A program made the translations under genes and the position numbers. Positions 33,752 through 42,736 of a stretch of DNA of 64,000 nt are shown here, in pieces. A model generated the notes under the pieces. The model did no database searches. It was given only the letters and a program-made list of their open reading frames with translations, and was not told where the DNA came from. The DNA lies in NCBI GenBank assembly GCA_016125185.1, contig WGMG01000002.1, forward strand, positions 1 through 64,000, written 5' to 3'. The DNA is from Armatimonadota bacterium (GTDB lineage Bacteria > Armatimonadota > Fimbriimonadia > Fimbriimonadales > Fimbriimonadaceae). Numbering within the stretch: the first letter of the stretch is position 1; each line of letters starts with the position of its first letter.

Positions 33752-34771
33752 ATGATTGGCCTATTCGCGATTCTTCCTACGCTCGTTGCCCCTATTCAAG
33801 ATGATCCCGTCGAATACTCTTTTGCTTTTTTTGGATGCAATCGGGTTGACAAGGATGCTTGGCACAAGAAGAAGAACCCCAGTTCGGCCAATTTGCCTCA
33901 GCTACAACAGAGCTTTCAGGACATCGCGAATATCAAACCAATGCCCAAGCTGCTGTTTATGACCGGCGATTTGGTGCTGGGCTACAAGGACGACCAGGGC
34001 GAGGAGACGCGCGGCCAGCTGGACGCCTGGATTTCGGAGTATCGGAAGTCACCGCTGAATGGGAAGGTCGAGATGTTTCCGCTACCGGGCAACCACGAGA
34101 TGCTTCGCAAAACAAAGGACGGAAAGGTCTCGAGCCCTTACACGACGGAGATGTGGAACAGTTGGCTGAAGGCCAACAACCTACCGCCAACTACGCCGAA
34201 TGGACCGATGGCCGGCGGCGAAGACAAGCTTGCCGACGATCAGTCGCGGCTGAACTATTCGTTCGACAAGGGGAACCTTCACTTTGTGTGTCTGAACACG
34301 GACACACACACCGAAGATGGCCGCATTGCGGCGGTGCCGTCCAAGTGGCTGAAGAACGACCTGGACTTGGCGACGAAGCACGATAAGACGATCTTCATTC
34401 TCGGGCATCGTAACCTGGTTGATGGCGTGACATCGAAAGGCGACTCCCCGATTGAGAAGGATTCGGGCAGTGAGATGATCGCGGAGATCCAGACGAACCC
34501 GAATGTGATTGGGTACCTATGCGCTCACGTTCACGCCTGGGATGTGACGAAAGTGGGAGGGACACGACCGTGGCAGATCATCGCCGGGAACGGCGGGAGT
34601 CCATTGGAGGACGACTGGAAGCCTGCGGAGAAGACGTTTGGGTTTGCGGTGATCGAAATTCACCACAGCGGGACGATTACGCTGGTTCCGTACTTCCGTC
34701 CGGCGACTGACGAGAATGTCGAGGCGGCGAAACCTCAGACGCCGATTATATTGGGGAAAGTGGTTTCATAG
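33752..34771 (+). CDS. Exported calcineurin-like metallophosphoesterase
   Basis: This is a 339-residue protein with a short hydrophobic leader (1-14). Motifs in order are FFGCNRVD (a variant first motif with N in place of the usual D-x-H), FMTGDLVLG, PLPGNHEM, ILGHRN and CAHVHAW. It belongs to the metallophosphoesterase superfamily and is probably a secreted phosphatase or phosphodiesterase with unknown substrate. The altered first motif may change metal use. Its start is 63 bases from the divergent GNAT gene. Confidence 0.85.
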   Translation: MIGLFAILPTLVAPIQDDPVEYSFAFFGCNRVDKDAWHKKKNPSSANLPQLQQSFQDIANIKPMPKLLFMTGDLVLGYKDDQGEETRGQLDAWISEYRKSPLNGKVEMFPLPGNHEMLRKTKDGKVSSPYTTEMWNSWLKANNLPPTTPNGPMAGGEDKLADDQSRLNYSFDKGNLHFVCLNTDTHTEDGRIAAVPSKWLKNDLDLATKHDKTIFILGHRNLVDGVTSKGDSPIEKDSGSEMIAEIQTNPNVIGYLCAHVHAWDVTKVGGTRPWQIIAGNGGSPLEDDWKPAEKTFGFAVIEIHHSGTITLVPYFRPATDENVEAAKPQTPIILGKVVS

Positions 34772-34811
34772 GATTACGAAACCTGACCTGATCGAGGTTT
34801 TGTAGTCTCGT

Positions 34812-34945
34812 GGCCGCCATAATGGCGGGGTCGCTTCCGCCTTCGCTGAGGCTATGGCGGACGAGGCGCTCCTTGGACTTTTGCTTACTCTTTCTTTCCA
34901 CCCAGCCCTTCTGGCTGGGCTAAATTATTACGGGCTTACAGCCCT
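34812..34945. repeat. Dispersed intergenic multi-hairpin element, copy C4
   Basis: CCGCCAT/ATGGCGG (about 34813-34827) is followed by GGGTCGCTTCCGCCTTCGC, almost identical to copy C1 (190-208). Then come CCCAGCC-CTTCT-GGCTGGG (34902-34920) and the linker CTAAA. Further on, GTGTGAGCGAGACG (35032-35045) echoes C3 and D. This covers the 301-base gap before the P-type ATPase stop; no gene is seen. Confidence 0.55.
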
Positions 34946-35072
34946 ATGCTGGTGGGTTATCTGACGTGCATAACGGGCACTGATTCTGTTAGCGGATCAG
35001 GCTTTAATAGACGTCCTTTGGCTAAGAGCTTGTGTGAGCGAGACGTGCGTGGAGTCTTCTATTTTTGCTAGC

Positions 35073-36974
35073 TTAGGCGGCTCTCATTTTTGGGCCGCTA
35101 AGGAGGCGGAGGCCGTTGAGGATGACGACAAGGGTTGAGCCTTCGTGGCCGACGACGGCGACGGGGAGAGGAAGGATGCCGATGAGCGAGGTGAGAGTCA
35201 GGGTGGCGATGACGACCCCGCCGATGAACAGATTCGCTTTGATGATGCCGTTGGTGCGCTTCCCAAGGGCGATGACCTCGGGCACGGATTCCAGGCGATC
35301 TTTCATGAGCACGATATCGGCGGCGTTGAGGGCGATGTCGCTTCCGAGTCCGCCCATGGCGACACCCACGTAGGCTTTGGTGAGGGCGGGGGCATCGTTG
35401 ATTCCGTCACCGACCATCATCACCTTTTCTTCGGCGGCGATCTCTTCGATAGCCGTCACTTTATCGCCCGGCATTAGCTCGGCACGATAGTTCGGGAGGC
35501 CAAGCTCACCCGCGACGCGGGAGGCGGTTCGCTCATTGTCGCCGGTTAGCATCGTGAGATTTTTCAGGCCCATTTTGTTGAGGAGAGCGAGAACAAACTT
35601 GGCGGTTTCGCGCGGGGAGTCCTCGAAACCGAGGGCGGCGAGCTTGCCATCGACCGCAATGACGGCGACGGTCCAGCCGTTGCTCTGGATGATCTCGACG
35701 TGGCGGCGGAACTCGCCGGGCATCACGCTCACGAACATCTTGGGTTGGCCGATTTCGATTCGCTTACCGCTGACCACGGCGCGGATACCCAGACCGGGAA
35801 CGGTTTCAACCTGCTCAGCTACCAGGGTTTGAACATGGTTGCGGTCGGCAGATTCGCGTAGGGCGTGGGCGACGGGGTGCTCGCTTTGCGATTCGGCAGC
35901 GGCGGCCAGCGCGAGAATCCGCTTGGATTCATCGGACATTTCGCCCTTGCCGCTCCAGCAGACATCGGCTTCTTGACACTGGGTGGACGGGTCCTCGTCG
36001 CACAGGCAGATTTCGACGAGTTGAGGCTTACCGCTAGTTAGCGTGCCGGTCTTGTCGAACGTGATGGCGGTCACTTGTCCGGCCTTCTCGATGAACTCTC
36101 CCCCACGAACGAGGATGCCGTTTCGGGCGGCCCAACCCATCGCACTAAGGGCGGCGGCGGGTACGGAGATGACGAGGGCGCATGGACTAAGGGCGACCAG
36201 AAGAGTTAACGAGGAGTAGACCGCGTCGCGAGGATGGACGTGGAAGGCGAGCTTGACGAGGAACATCACAATGCTCGCGGAGAGGACGAACCACGTGTAG
36301 CGCTCGCCAAACCAGCGGCTGGCGCGCTCACCGCTTCCCTGGTTCTCCTGGGCTTGGGTGACGAGGTCCACGACCTTTTGTAAGGTCGAGTCGGCCACGG
36401 TGGAAGTGGCCCGGAACGAGAGTCCGAATTCGAGGTTGCGGGCACCAGCAAGGATGGTGGAGCCGGGCTCGACCGAGATCGGGTGAGATTCGCCGGTGAG
36501 GGCGCTGTTATCTACGGCTCCTGCACCGGCAACAACGATACCATCGACTGGTGCGGTGATGAAGCCGGGCAACAAGACCGTGTCATCCAGTTGGATTTCT
36601 TCGACGGCGACTTCGATTTCTTTGCCGTCACGAACGACGGTCGCGCGCGAGGGGCGCAGTCGAATGAGGGCGTCGATGGCATTGCGGGTTCGGGCCATCG
36701 TGAGGTCTTCCAGCGCCTTGGACAGCGAGAAGAGGAAGAGCAGGACGGCGGCCTCGGTTGGTCTTCCGAGGAGGATCGAACCGACGGCAGCGACGAGCAT
36801 GAGGGTTTCGACATCGAGGCGCCGTTCGCGGAGGGTTTCCCACGCGGCGGGAATTGCGTCGATCGCGCCGAGGACAATGGCGATGTAGGCAAAGATGGGG
36901 AGTCCCGAGACGATATTCGCTACGAGGAATACGCCGGCGAGACCAGCCAAAATCATCTGTCGAGAGAAGAGCAT
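35073..36974 (-). CDS. P1B-type heavy-metal ATPase (Zn/Cd/Pb exporter-like)
   Basis: This is a 633-residue protein. TGES (160-163), SPC in a membrane helix (263-265), phosphorylation site DKTGT (307-311), MLTGDN and GDGINDAP are present. SPC plus the final HEGSTLVVILNGLRLL point to the ZntA/CadA group that exports Zn, Cd or Pb. No N-terminal heavy-metal-associated domain is present. Instead a Cys-rich insert (C323, C325, C333, C339) follows the phosphorylation site. AGGA seven bases before the ATG is the ribosome site. It starts 28 bases after the aminotransferase stop. Confidence 0.93.
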   Translation of the reverse strand: MLFSRQMILAGLAGVFLVANIVSGLPIFAYIAIVLGAIDAIPAAWETLRERRLDVETLMLVAAVGSILLGRPTEAAVLLFLFSLSKALEDLTMARTRNAIDALIRLRPSRATVVRDGKEIEVAVEEIQLDDTVLLPGFITAPVDGIVVAGAGAVDNSALTGESHPISVEPGSTILAGARNLEFGLSFRATSTVADSTLQKVVDLVTQAQENQGSGERASRWFGERYTWFVLSASIVMFLVKLAFHVHPRDAVYSSLTLLVALSPCALVISVPAAALSAMGWAARNGILVRGGEFIEKAGQVTAITFDKTGTLTSGKPQLVEICLCDEDPSTQCQEADVCWSGKGEMSDESKRILALAAAAESQSEHPVAHALRESADRNHVQTLVAEQVETVPGLGIRAVVSGKRIEIGQPKMFVSVMPGEFRRHVEIIQSNGWTVAVIAVDGKLAALGFEDSPRETAKFVLALLNKMGLKNLTMLTGDNERTASRVAGELGLPNYRAELMPGDKVTAIEEIAAEEKVMMVGDGINDAPALTKAYVGVAMGGLGSDIALNAADIVLMKDRLESVPEVIALGKRTNGIIKANLFIGGVVIATLTLTSLIGILPLPVAVVGHEGSTLVVILNGLRLLSGPKMRAA

Positions 36975-37002
36975 GCTTTGTCCTATCGCGTCGGAATCGG
37001 CT

Positions 37003-38328
37003 TCACCGTACCTTGTCCAGCGCCTGTGCGAGCAAGCTCAAGAATCGATCGACCTCATTTTCTACGACACTAAGGTTGGGTCGAGTTCGAATACTTCGAT
37101 TTCCTGCCCCCAATAGGAGCAAACCGAACTCGTCGCGGGCGGTTTTGATGAGCTTGGCCTTGCGTTCGGCGGTATCGAGCGAGAAGCCTTGGTAGAGCCC
37201 CATGCCACGGACGTTCCAGGCGAAGTCGAACTGAGCGATGACCTCTTTGAGGCCGTGGTTGAGGCGGTCGCCGAGGACGGCGGCTCGGTCGATGAGACCT
37301 TCTTGCTTGACAATTTCGACCTCGCGACAGACCCGGACCATGTCGGCGAGGGTCCCGCCCCAGGTGGAGTCGAGCACGCCAATGTCGTCGAGCGGTTCCC
37401 GCATGTAGACGAGGCCGTTGCCCCACTTCTTGCCGCTGGCGACGGCCATCGGAGGATACGGCAGGTTGAAATGGTCGATCGCCCACATCTTGCCGGTCGC
37501 GCCGAGGCCGGTCTGCACTTCATCGAAGCCGAGGTAGACGCCGTACTCCTCGGTCAGGCGAGAGAGGCCCCGGAAGAATTCGGGAAGGGCGACGCGGTTT
37601 CCGCCCGCGCCCTGAATCGGTTCGACGATGATGCCGACGATGTCGTCGGCCATGTGCTGGAGGACGGCTTCGACCTGCTCCAGACTTCGCTTCACGCTTT
37701 CTAGGTTCTCTTCGTGGGGGCGATCCGAGTTGTATTGAGGGAACGAGAGCTTCATGTTGCCGCCGGAAGCGAGGCCGACAAAGTCCTTGGTGGCGACGGG
37801 ATCCATCGTCTGGGTGACGCCGAGGGCGAAGACGGTGCGGCCGTGGAAGGCGCGGTCGAAGTAGAGGAATCTTCGGCTGCCAGGCATTCGTCCAGCGCGG
37901 AGGCACTTCTGGTTGTACTTGGCGACCAGGTACTTCATCATATTTTCGACCGCCTCGGCACCGGAGTTGACGACGTAGACCTCCAGCGAGTCATTCTGCA
38001 TGACCTCGGGGGCGTTTTCATACACCAGTCGGTAGTAATCGAGGCACTCTTGGGTGAGGAAGTCGGGGTTGGCGACCTTGTTGTTCGCGGCGCGAGACAA
38101 CCGCTTGAGATATTCGGGCTCGTATAGGCCAGGGTGGTTGTGGCCAAGGAGTTTTGAGCCGTAGAAGCCCGCCCAGTCGAAGAGTTTTTGACCGTCAACG
38201 GTGACGAGCGTCATGCCTTGGCATCGCTCGAGATCGAGGACAAAGGGGTGCGGCTCGGCGATGACGTATTTGCCGAGTTCGGCCAGCATCGAGGCGGATT
38301 TTGGGCCGGGAAAAACGTGGGTGGGCAC
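37003..38328 (-). CDS. Class III PLP aminotransferase, L-lysine 6-aminotransferase-like
   Basis: This is 441 residues from the GTG at 38328. The opening PFVLDLERCQGMTLVTVDGQKLFDWAGFYGSKLLGHNHP resembles lysine 6-aminotransferase. Other family marks are VVNSGAEAVENMMKYL, FHGRT, FDEVQTG (PLP aspartate) and ASGKKWG (Schiff-base lysine). It would move an omega-amino group from lysine, or a similar diamine, to 2-oxoglutarate. I chose the GTG because TAGAAT lies five bases upstream. A longer frame to 38409 runs into a repeat. Confidence 0.85.
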   Translation of the reverse strand: MPTHVFPGPKSASMLAELGKYVIAEPHPFVLDLERCQGMTLVTVDGQKLFDWAGFYGSKLLGHNHPGLYEPEYLKRLSRAANNKVANPDFLTQECLDYYRLVYENAPEVMQNDSLEVYVVNSGAEAVENMMKYLVAKYNQKCLRAGRMPGSRRFLYFDRAFHGRTVFALGVTQTMDPVATKDFVGLASGGNMKLSFPQYNSDRPHEENLESVKRSLEQVEAVLQHMADDIVGIIVEPIQGAGGNRVALPEFFRGLSRLTEEYGVYLGFDEVQTGLGATGKMWAIDHFNLPYPPMAVASGKKWGNGLVYMREPLDDIGVLDSTWGGTLADMVRVCREVEIVKQEGLIDRAAVLGDRLNHGLKEVIAQFDFAWNVRGMGLYQGFSLDTAERKAKLIKTARDEFGLLLLGAGNRSIRTRPNLSVVENEVDRFLSLLAQALDKVR

Positions 38329-38333
38329 ACAAG

Positions 38334-38339
38334 ATTCTA
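38334..38339 (-). promoter_or_regulatory. -10 box of the aminotransferase gene
   Basis: TAGAAT on the minus strand ends five bases before the GTG at 38328. Confidence 0.45.
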
Positions 38340-38404
38340 CCTTTTTGGCGAGGGCTCGCTTGGTTTGTAAAACAGGTTCGCCCAACTTTCTGGTTGGACT
38401 GGTC

Positions 38405-38474
38405 CTCACCCGTCTCCTGACATAAGTCAGGTGGAACCCTCTTCCATTTTCGCTTCGCGAGAAATAGGAGAGGG
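38405..38474. repeat. Dispersed hairpin element, copy A2
   Basis: CCTGAC-ATAA-GTCAGG (38416-38431) is flanked by CCCGTCT and GGTGGAACCCTCTTCC. A second stem follows, closing on GGAGAGGG (38467-38474). It is related to A1 and A3, and lies between the OsmC stop and the aminotransferase start. Confidence 0.6.
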
Positions 38475-38505
38475 ATTCTTGGGGGCGCCCATTCGCCCCT
38501 GGGCT

Positions 38506-38934
38506 CTACCCTTCGATTTCCCATTCCGAGCTGACTTTGGGGGCGGCGCGGAGGGTAGTGATGACGGTGCAATACTTTTCGTCGCTGAGTTCGACGGCGC
38601 GCGCGACGGCGGCAGGGTCGATGTTCTCACCTTTGACGATGTGGCGCAAGGTGATCGAGAGGAACGGGCGGGGGTAGACCCCTTTCGGGCCTCTTTCACC
38701 ATCGACCTCCACGCGGTAGGAAGTGACTTTTTGGCGCTTCTTATGGAGGATCGAGATGACGTCCATCGCGGAACAGCCGGCGATAGCGCTGAGCAGGGTT
38801 TCGACCGGAGTCGGGCCGGTGAGATTGCCACCGTCCTCCTCCCAAGCGTCCATCAGGAGCTTGCGACCGCTGGGGGGAACGGCTTCGAACGCCATTCCTC
38901 CCTTCCAGTCGACGGTCGTCAGGTAGTCGCCCAT
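38506..38934 (-). CDS. OsmC/Ohr-family protein
   Basis: This is a 142-residue protein. The two redox cysteines are C54 in AIAGCSAMDV and C122 in DEKYCTVITTL, in the usual OsmC arrangement. GPTPVETLLSA is typical. Family members reduce organic hydroperoxides. This one is of the YhfA-like small type, where substrate and reductant are less certain. Its ATG overlaps the oxidoreductase stop by one base (TGATG), so the two are coupled. Confidence 0.9.
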   Translation of the reverse strand: MGDYLTTVDWKGGMAFEAVPPSGRKLLMDAWEEDGGNLTGPTPVETLLSAIAGCSAMDVISILHKKRQKVTSYRVEVDGERGPKGVYPRPFLSITLRHIVKGENIDPAAVARAVELSDEKYCTVITTLRAAPKVSSEWEIEG

Positions 38935-40058
38935 CAGCCCATCAGGTCGCGCTCTTCGAGGAATTCGGTGTCACCGATGAGTGTGGGACGATCCGGCTGG
39001 GTTCGCGGATTGATGAACTGGCTTTCGTCAGACGACTCGATGGCGGAGAGCATGACGTCCAGCACGTGGAACGCCAACGCGCCGCTGGCCCGGTGTGGTC
39101 GATCTTCGGAAATAGCATGAGCGATGTCGAGGATTCCGAGGCCTCGCGAGTTCATCTTGAACGGCTGATCGGAAATGTAAATTTCCTCATCGCCATTGCC
39201 ACGGCGGATCGTGATCTTCGAAGAAGGCTCGTTCCAGCCGTTGAAGGAGTTGGGGTCGGGGACGATCATCGTGCCCTCCGATCCGTACACCACGATGTTA
39301 GGCTGGCCCGGGAAGCTGTGGGTGTCGAACGACGTCGTGAGCTGGCCGACGACACCGCTAGCGAATTGCATGGCAGCAACGAAGGTGGTCGGGGTTTCGA
39401 CCTTGATGACCTCGCCTTTGTGGGGCTCGGAGGTGATGGTTCGCTCGGGGAAGGTCGTGCGAGTGACCGAGGCCAGTCGGGAGATCGCGCCGAACAGGTT
39501 GACGAACGCGGTCAGGTAGTACGGTCCCATATCGAGCATGGGGCCAGCGCCGGGCTTGTAGAAAAATTCGGGGTTCGGATGCCAGGATTCGACGCCGCGC
39601 GAGGTCATGAATCCATGGACGGCGACGGGAACGCCGATCGCACCGTCGTCGATGAGCTTGCGGACGCGCTGGTGACCGGCACCAAGGAAGGTGTCCGGGG
39701 CGCATCCGACGCGAAGACCCTTTTGGCCGGCAACGGCGAGCATCTGCTCGCAGACATCGCGGTGAATGGCTAAAGGCTTTTCGTTGTAGACGTGCTTGCC
39801 TGCAGAAAGGGCGGCGAGGGCGACTTCGCCGTGAGCCTTGGGAATCGTGATGTTCAGGACGAGGTCGATGTCGGATGCACCAAGCAGAGCATCGACGGAA
39901 CGAGCTTCGATGTCGTACTTCTCGGCCTGCGTCTGAGCGCGAGGTTCGTCGAGGTCGGAGATTGCCACCAAGTCGATAGACGGAAACTTGCTCAGGTTTT
40001 CGCAGTAGATTGCGCTGATATTTCCGGCACCCACAATGCCGACACGGAGGGGACTCAT
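38934..40058 (-). CDS. Gfo/Idh/MocA-family oxidoreductase
   Basis: This is a 374-residue protein. The Rossmann start RVGIVGAGNISAIY binds NAD(P). ISDLDEPRA follows, then HVYNEKPLAI, the EKP motif with catalytic lysine, and a C-terminal alpha/beta domain. Family members oxidise or reduce sugars, inositols or similar polyols; the substrate is not readable here. It begins 20 bases after the DUF1800 stop and is coupled to the OsmC gene. Confidence 0.92.
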   Translation of the reverse strand: MSPLRVGIVGAGNISAIYCENLSKFPSIDLVAISDLDEPRAQTQAEKYDIEARSVDALLGASDIDLVLNITIPKAHGEVALAALSAGKHVYNEKPLAIHRDVCEQMLAVAGQKGLRVGCAPDTFLGAGHQRVRKLIDDGAIGVPVAVHGFMTSRGVESWHPNPEFFYKPGAGPMLDMGPYYLTAFVNLFGAISRLASVTRTTFPERTITSEPHKGEVIKVETPTTFVAAMQFASGVVGQLTTSFDTHSFPGQPNIVVYGSEGTMIVPDPNSFNGWNEPSSKITIRRGNGDEEIYISDQPFKMNSRGLGILDIAHAISEDRPHRASGALAFHVLDVMLSAIESSDESQFINPRTQPDRPTLIGDTEFLEERDLMG

Positions 40059-40077
40059 TAGGACGGTAGTTTACTGC

Positions 40078-41544
40078 CTAGCAGATGTGCATATCCGGGC
40101 AGGCACTCAACATTTTTAGGCAGTAATACAAGATTCCCGACCAGTTGTTGGCGTTCTCGTAAACCTTTGCGCCGTGTTTTTGGAAGACGCCCAGCAATTG
40201 GGCATCCGCAGCGGGCGAGAGATGGAGGTCGAACATCTGCTTGAATCGGTTGGCGGCGTCTTCGGGGGTTGCGGGGTTGGCGGCAGCCATCATCGCCTGG
40301 GTTGTGTTGGAGGCGATGTAGGGTCCTTTTTTGTCCCAAATCATCATGCCGTTATAGGACATGCGGGCGGTCATGGTGGCCGAGTTGATCCAGTCTTTGC
40401 CCCACTTCCAGCCGCTGACGTCGTCGGGGTAGCAGATGTCGAGTCCAGCACGGGCCATGAAGTAGGTCATGGTCACGGCTTGGTCGATGAGCATTCGAGG
40501 AATCGGCGTGGTGGGGTTGGAATCCTTCGGGCGCATTTTCATCAGTTCGTCGCCGAGATGCATTTGGCGAACGGAACCGATGATGTAATCAGCCGGACTC
40601 TTGTAGCCTTTGAGGTAGCACTTATCGCCGTAAAACTCGGGCGAGTGGGCGATGGCGTACATGACCTGCTTGATGCTGCCCTTCGACTTGGTGAACGTCG
40701 AAGCCAGACGATTGACGACTGCGTCTTCTGGGTCCTCGTAAGCGAAGAACTCCCACAGCTTTTTGCAGATAAATTTGGCGGTGGCGGGGTGATTGGCGAG
40801 AAGGTCGAGGACTTCGTAGCCATCGAAATCTTTTGTTTTGCCGAGGATGGTCTTCTCGTCGTTGTCGCGCATGGCAGGCATGTAGCAGTAGGCGGACGCC
40901 GGTCGTTTGTCGCGGTAGATGGCCATCAGGCGCTCCGTGTTGGTCTTGCCGCTTTCCCAATAAGTGTCGATCATGCCCCAGCCGGTGAGGGCACGCGAAA
41001 TCTCCTTTACGTCGGTCTCGGTGTAGTTGCCGATTCCCATCGTGAAGAGTTCCATGACCTCGCGGGCGAAGTTCTCGTTGGGGTGGCCGCGGAGCGTGCG
41101 CTCGGTATCGAGGTAGCGCATCATCGCGGGGAGGGTCGCAATGTTCTTGAGTAAGTCGCCAAAACTGCCGTTCGCGCCGTTGCGGAGCACCTGGACATAG
41201 TCCAGCATCATCATGCCGTTTTCGACTTTCTTTTCGCTGACGGCAAAGTGCGAGTGCCAGAAGAGGGCGAGCTTTTCCTGCAGGGGTCGGTTGGTCGCGG
41301 CCATGGCCAGGACCCACCAAAGGCGGAAGCGGTAGGTTCCAGGCTCGGCATCCTTGTCATCCAGGTTCCAGGCGAACTCATAGGGATGAATGGGATAGTT
41401 GTAGGGGATCGTGTCGTACTCGACGAGCTTTTTGATCGTCGCATCGACGCCGACTTGGGTCCCCTCGTCAATCTCCTGAAGTGTCCCGCCGAAGGAAAAG
41501 CGGCGGTACAGATGGGCAACTTTATCCCGAACTGTCAGTGCCAT
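40078..41544 (-). CDS. DUF1800 domain protein
   Basis: This 488-residue protein has the DUF1800 pattern. VRDKVAHLYRRFSFGGT comes near the N terminus, then EKLALFWHSHFAVS, LRGHPNENFAREVMELFTMGIGNYTETDVKEISRALTGWG and PATAKFICKKLWEFFAY. DUF1800 genes usually pair with DUF1501, which is absent here. There is no signal peptide. I chose the ATG at 41544 because the upstream ATG at 41559 overlaps a perfect TATAAT. The function is unknown. Confidence 0.85.
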   Translation of the reverse strand: MALTVRDKVAHLYRRFSFGGTLQEIDEGTQVGVDATIKKLVEYDTIPYNYPIHPYEFAWNLDDKDAEPGTYRFRLWWVLAMAATNRPLQEKLALFWHSHFAVSEKKVENGMMMLDYVQVLRNGANGSFGDLLKNIATLPAMMRYLDTERTLRGHPNENFAREVMELFTMGIGNYTETDVKEISRALTGWGMIDTYWESGKTNTERLMAIYRDKRPASAYCYMPAMRDNDEKTILGKTKDFDGYEVLDLLANHPATAKFICKKLWEFFAYEDPEDAVVNRLASTFTKSKGSIKQVMYAIAHSPEFYGDKCYLKGYKSPADYIIGSVRQMHLGDELMKMRPKDSNPTTPIPRMLIDQAVTMTYFMARAGLDICYPDDVSGWKWGKDWINSATMTARMSYNGMMIWDKKGPYIASNTTQAMMAAANPATPEDAANRFKQMFDLHLSPAADAQLLGVFQKHGAKVYENANNWSGILYYCLKMLSACPDMHIC

Positions 41545-41557
41545 GGCCTTATCTGGC

Positions 41558-41563
41558 ATTATA
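41558..41563 (-). promoter_or_regulatory. -10 box of the DUF1800 unit
   Basis: A perfect TATAAT sits 13 bases before the ATG at 41544. It rules out the overlapping ATG at 41559 as a start in this transcript. Confidence 0.55.
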
Positions 41564-41579
41564 ACTCGGAAAAAAGTAC

Positions 41580-42686
41580 TTACTTAATGGTCCTAACGAA
41601 AAGGGCGCCATCGATGATGTACGCCACTGCGTTTTGGTCCCGGCTCATCCATGTGCGCGAGGCGTGGACGGCGAGAAGCGTCGCTGGCGAATTCTTTTCC
41701 GTGCCGCGCTTGATCCACACGCTGCTGTCCTGAGCGTCGGATTGTTCGTACTGGAGGACGATGGATTTGGTCCTCGGGGTGAGCACTGGCCGGTTGCGCG
41801 GCTTGGACTCGAAAGGGCCTCGGAAACGCACGGGGCGGAGTGAGGCATTCGAGGGCATGAGCTCGAAAACTGGCGAATTGGTCTCGGGCATGGGCACCGC
41901 CCGACGGAACTCGATAGAGAGCTTGAGCGCGGTCGAATCGGCAGCGACGGCGGTAAGGGCCTCGCCTTGCACGGCTCTAACGGTGATCTCCTTCGCTTGC
42001 TGACCACTTGAGTCTTGTACCGCCTGACCTGTCTTGGCGACCAGGTACTGAGTTTTGCCCGAAAATTGGGCATTGGAGTAGATCGCGGTGCCGTCGATGG
42101 ACCAGGTGGGGCCAGTCAAGCCCTCTTGCTCGGCGCGGTCGAGGTCCGCCGATTTAAGCAGATCGCCGCCGGGCGTGATAACCAAATGGCGGGTTTCCTT
42201 GCCGAGGCGCATGGTGATGATGGCGTGCTTGAGCAGGGGCGAGGCGTCGACATCGATAGCGGGAAGTTGCTTAGCATCGTAAGTCTCGTCGAGAATCCGC
42301 TTGGCGCTTTGGAGATTGGCGTCGACGACAAACATTTGGATTTGGATCGACTTGTCTTTGCTTTCGGCGTTTGGGTTGTCGGGGCTGGGGCCGTGGACGA
42401 CCACGACGGCGGCATCGGAGCCCGACAGCCACGTGATTCGGTAGGTCTGCCCTTGGGTGAGCTTGAGTAGGCTCTTGCCTTCGTACTTATCCAGCATGAA
42501 AGCACCGAGGCTCTGGCCGTCTTCATCTTTTCGGGTGTAGATGAGCGAATGGCCGTTCGGGTTCCAGTCGGCGTCCTGGACATGGACGTCCACGGGTACC
42601 GCGTCGCCGAGGGTGACCGGGTCATTTTGACTGAAAGCGGCGGCGCTGAAAGCGGCCAAAACTACGAGAGCAATCGTCTTCTTCAT
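41580..42686 (-). CDS. Exported protein, possible beta-propeller
   Basis: This is a 368-residue protein with signal peptide (1-19, AAAFS-QN) and a good AAGGA ribosome site. VHVQDADWNPNGHSLIYTRKDEDG and GPTWSIDGTAIYSNAQF look like blades of a TolB/PD40-type propeller. VWIKRGTEKNSPATLLAVHASRTWMSRDQNAVAYII at the end fits a last blade. It could bind protein or polysaccharide in the periplasm. No catalytic motif is seen. Confidence 0.65.
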   Translation of the reverse strand: MKKTIALVVLAAFSAAAFSQNDPVTLGDAVPVDVHVQDADWNPNGHSLIYTRKDEDGQSLGAFMLDKYEGKSLLKLTQGQTYRITWLSGSDAAVVVVHGPSPDNPNAESKDKSIQIQMFVVDANLQSAKRILDETYDAKQLPAIDVDASPLLKHAIITMRLGKETRHLVITPGGDLLKSADLDRAEQEGLTGPTWSIDGTAIYSNAQFSGKTQYLVAKTGQAVQDSSGQQAKEITVRAVQGEALTAVAADSTALKLSIEFRRAVPMPETNSPVFELMPSNASLRPVRFRGPFESKPRNRPVLTPRTKSIVLQYEQSDAQDSSVWIKRGTEKNSPATLLAVHASRTWMSRDQNAVAYIIDGALFVRTIK

Positions 42687-42736
42687 CGTCCTTCCCTTCC
42701 CTACTTTACTGCGAGTCGGGGACGAATCGGTTCCTT

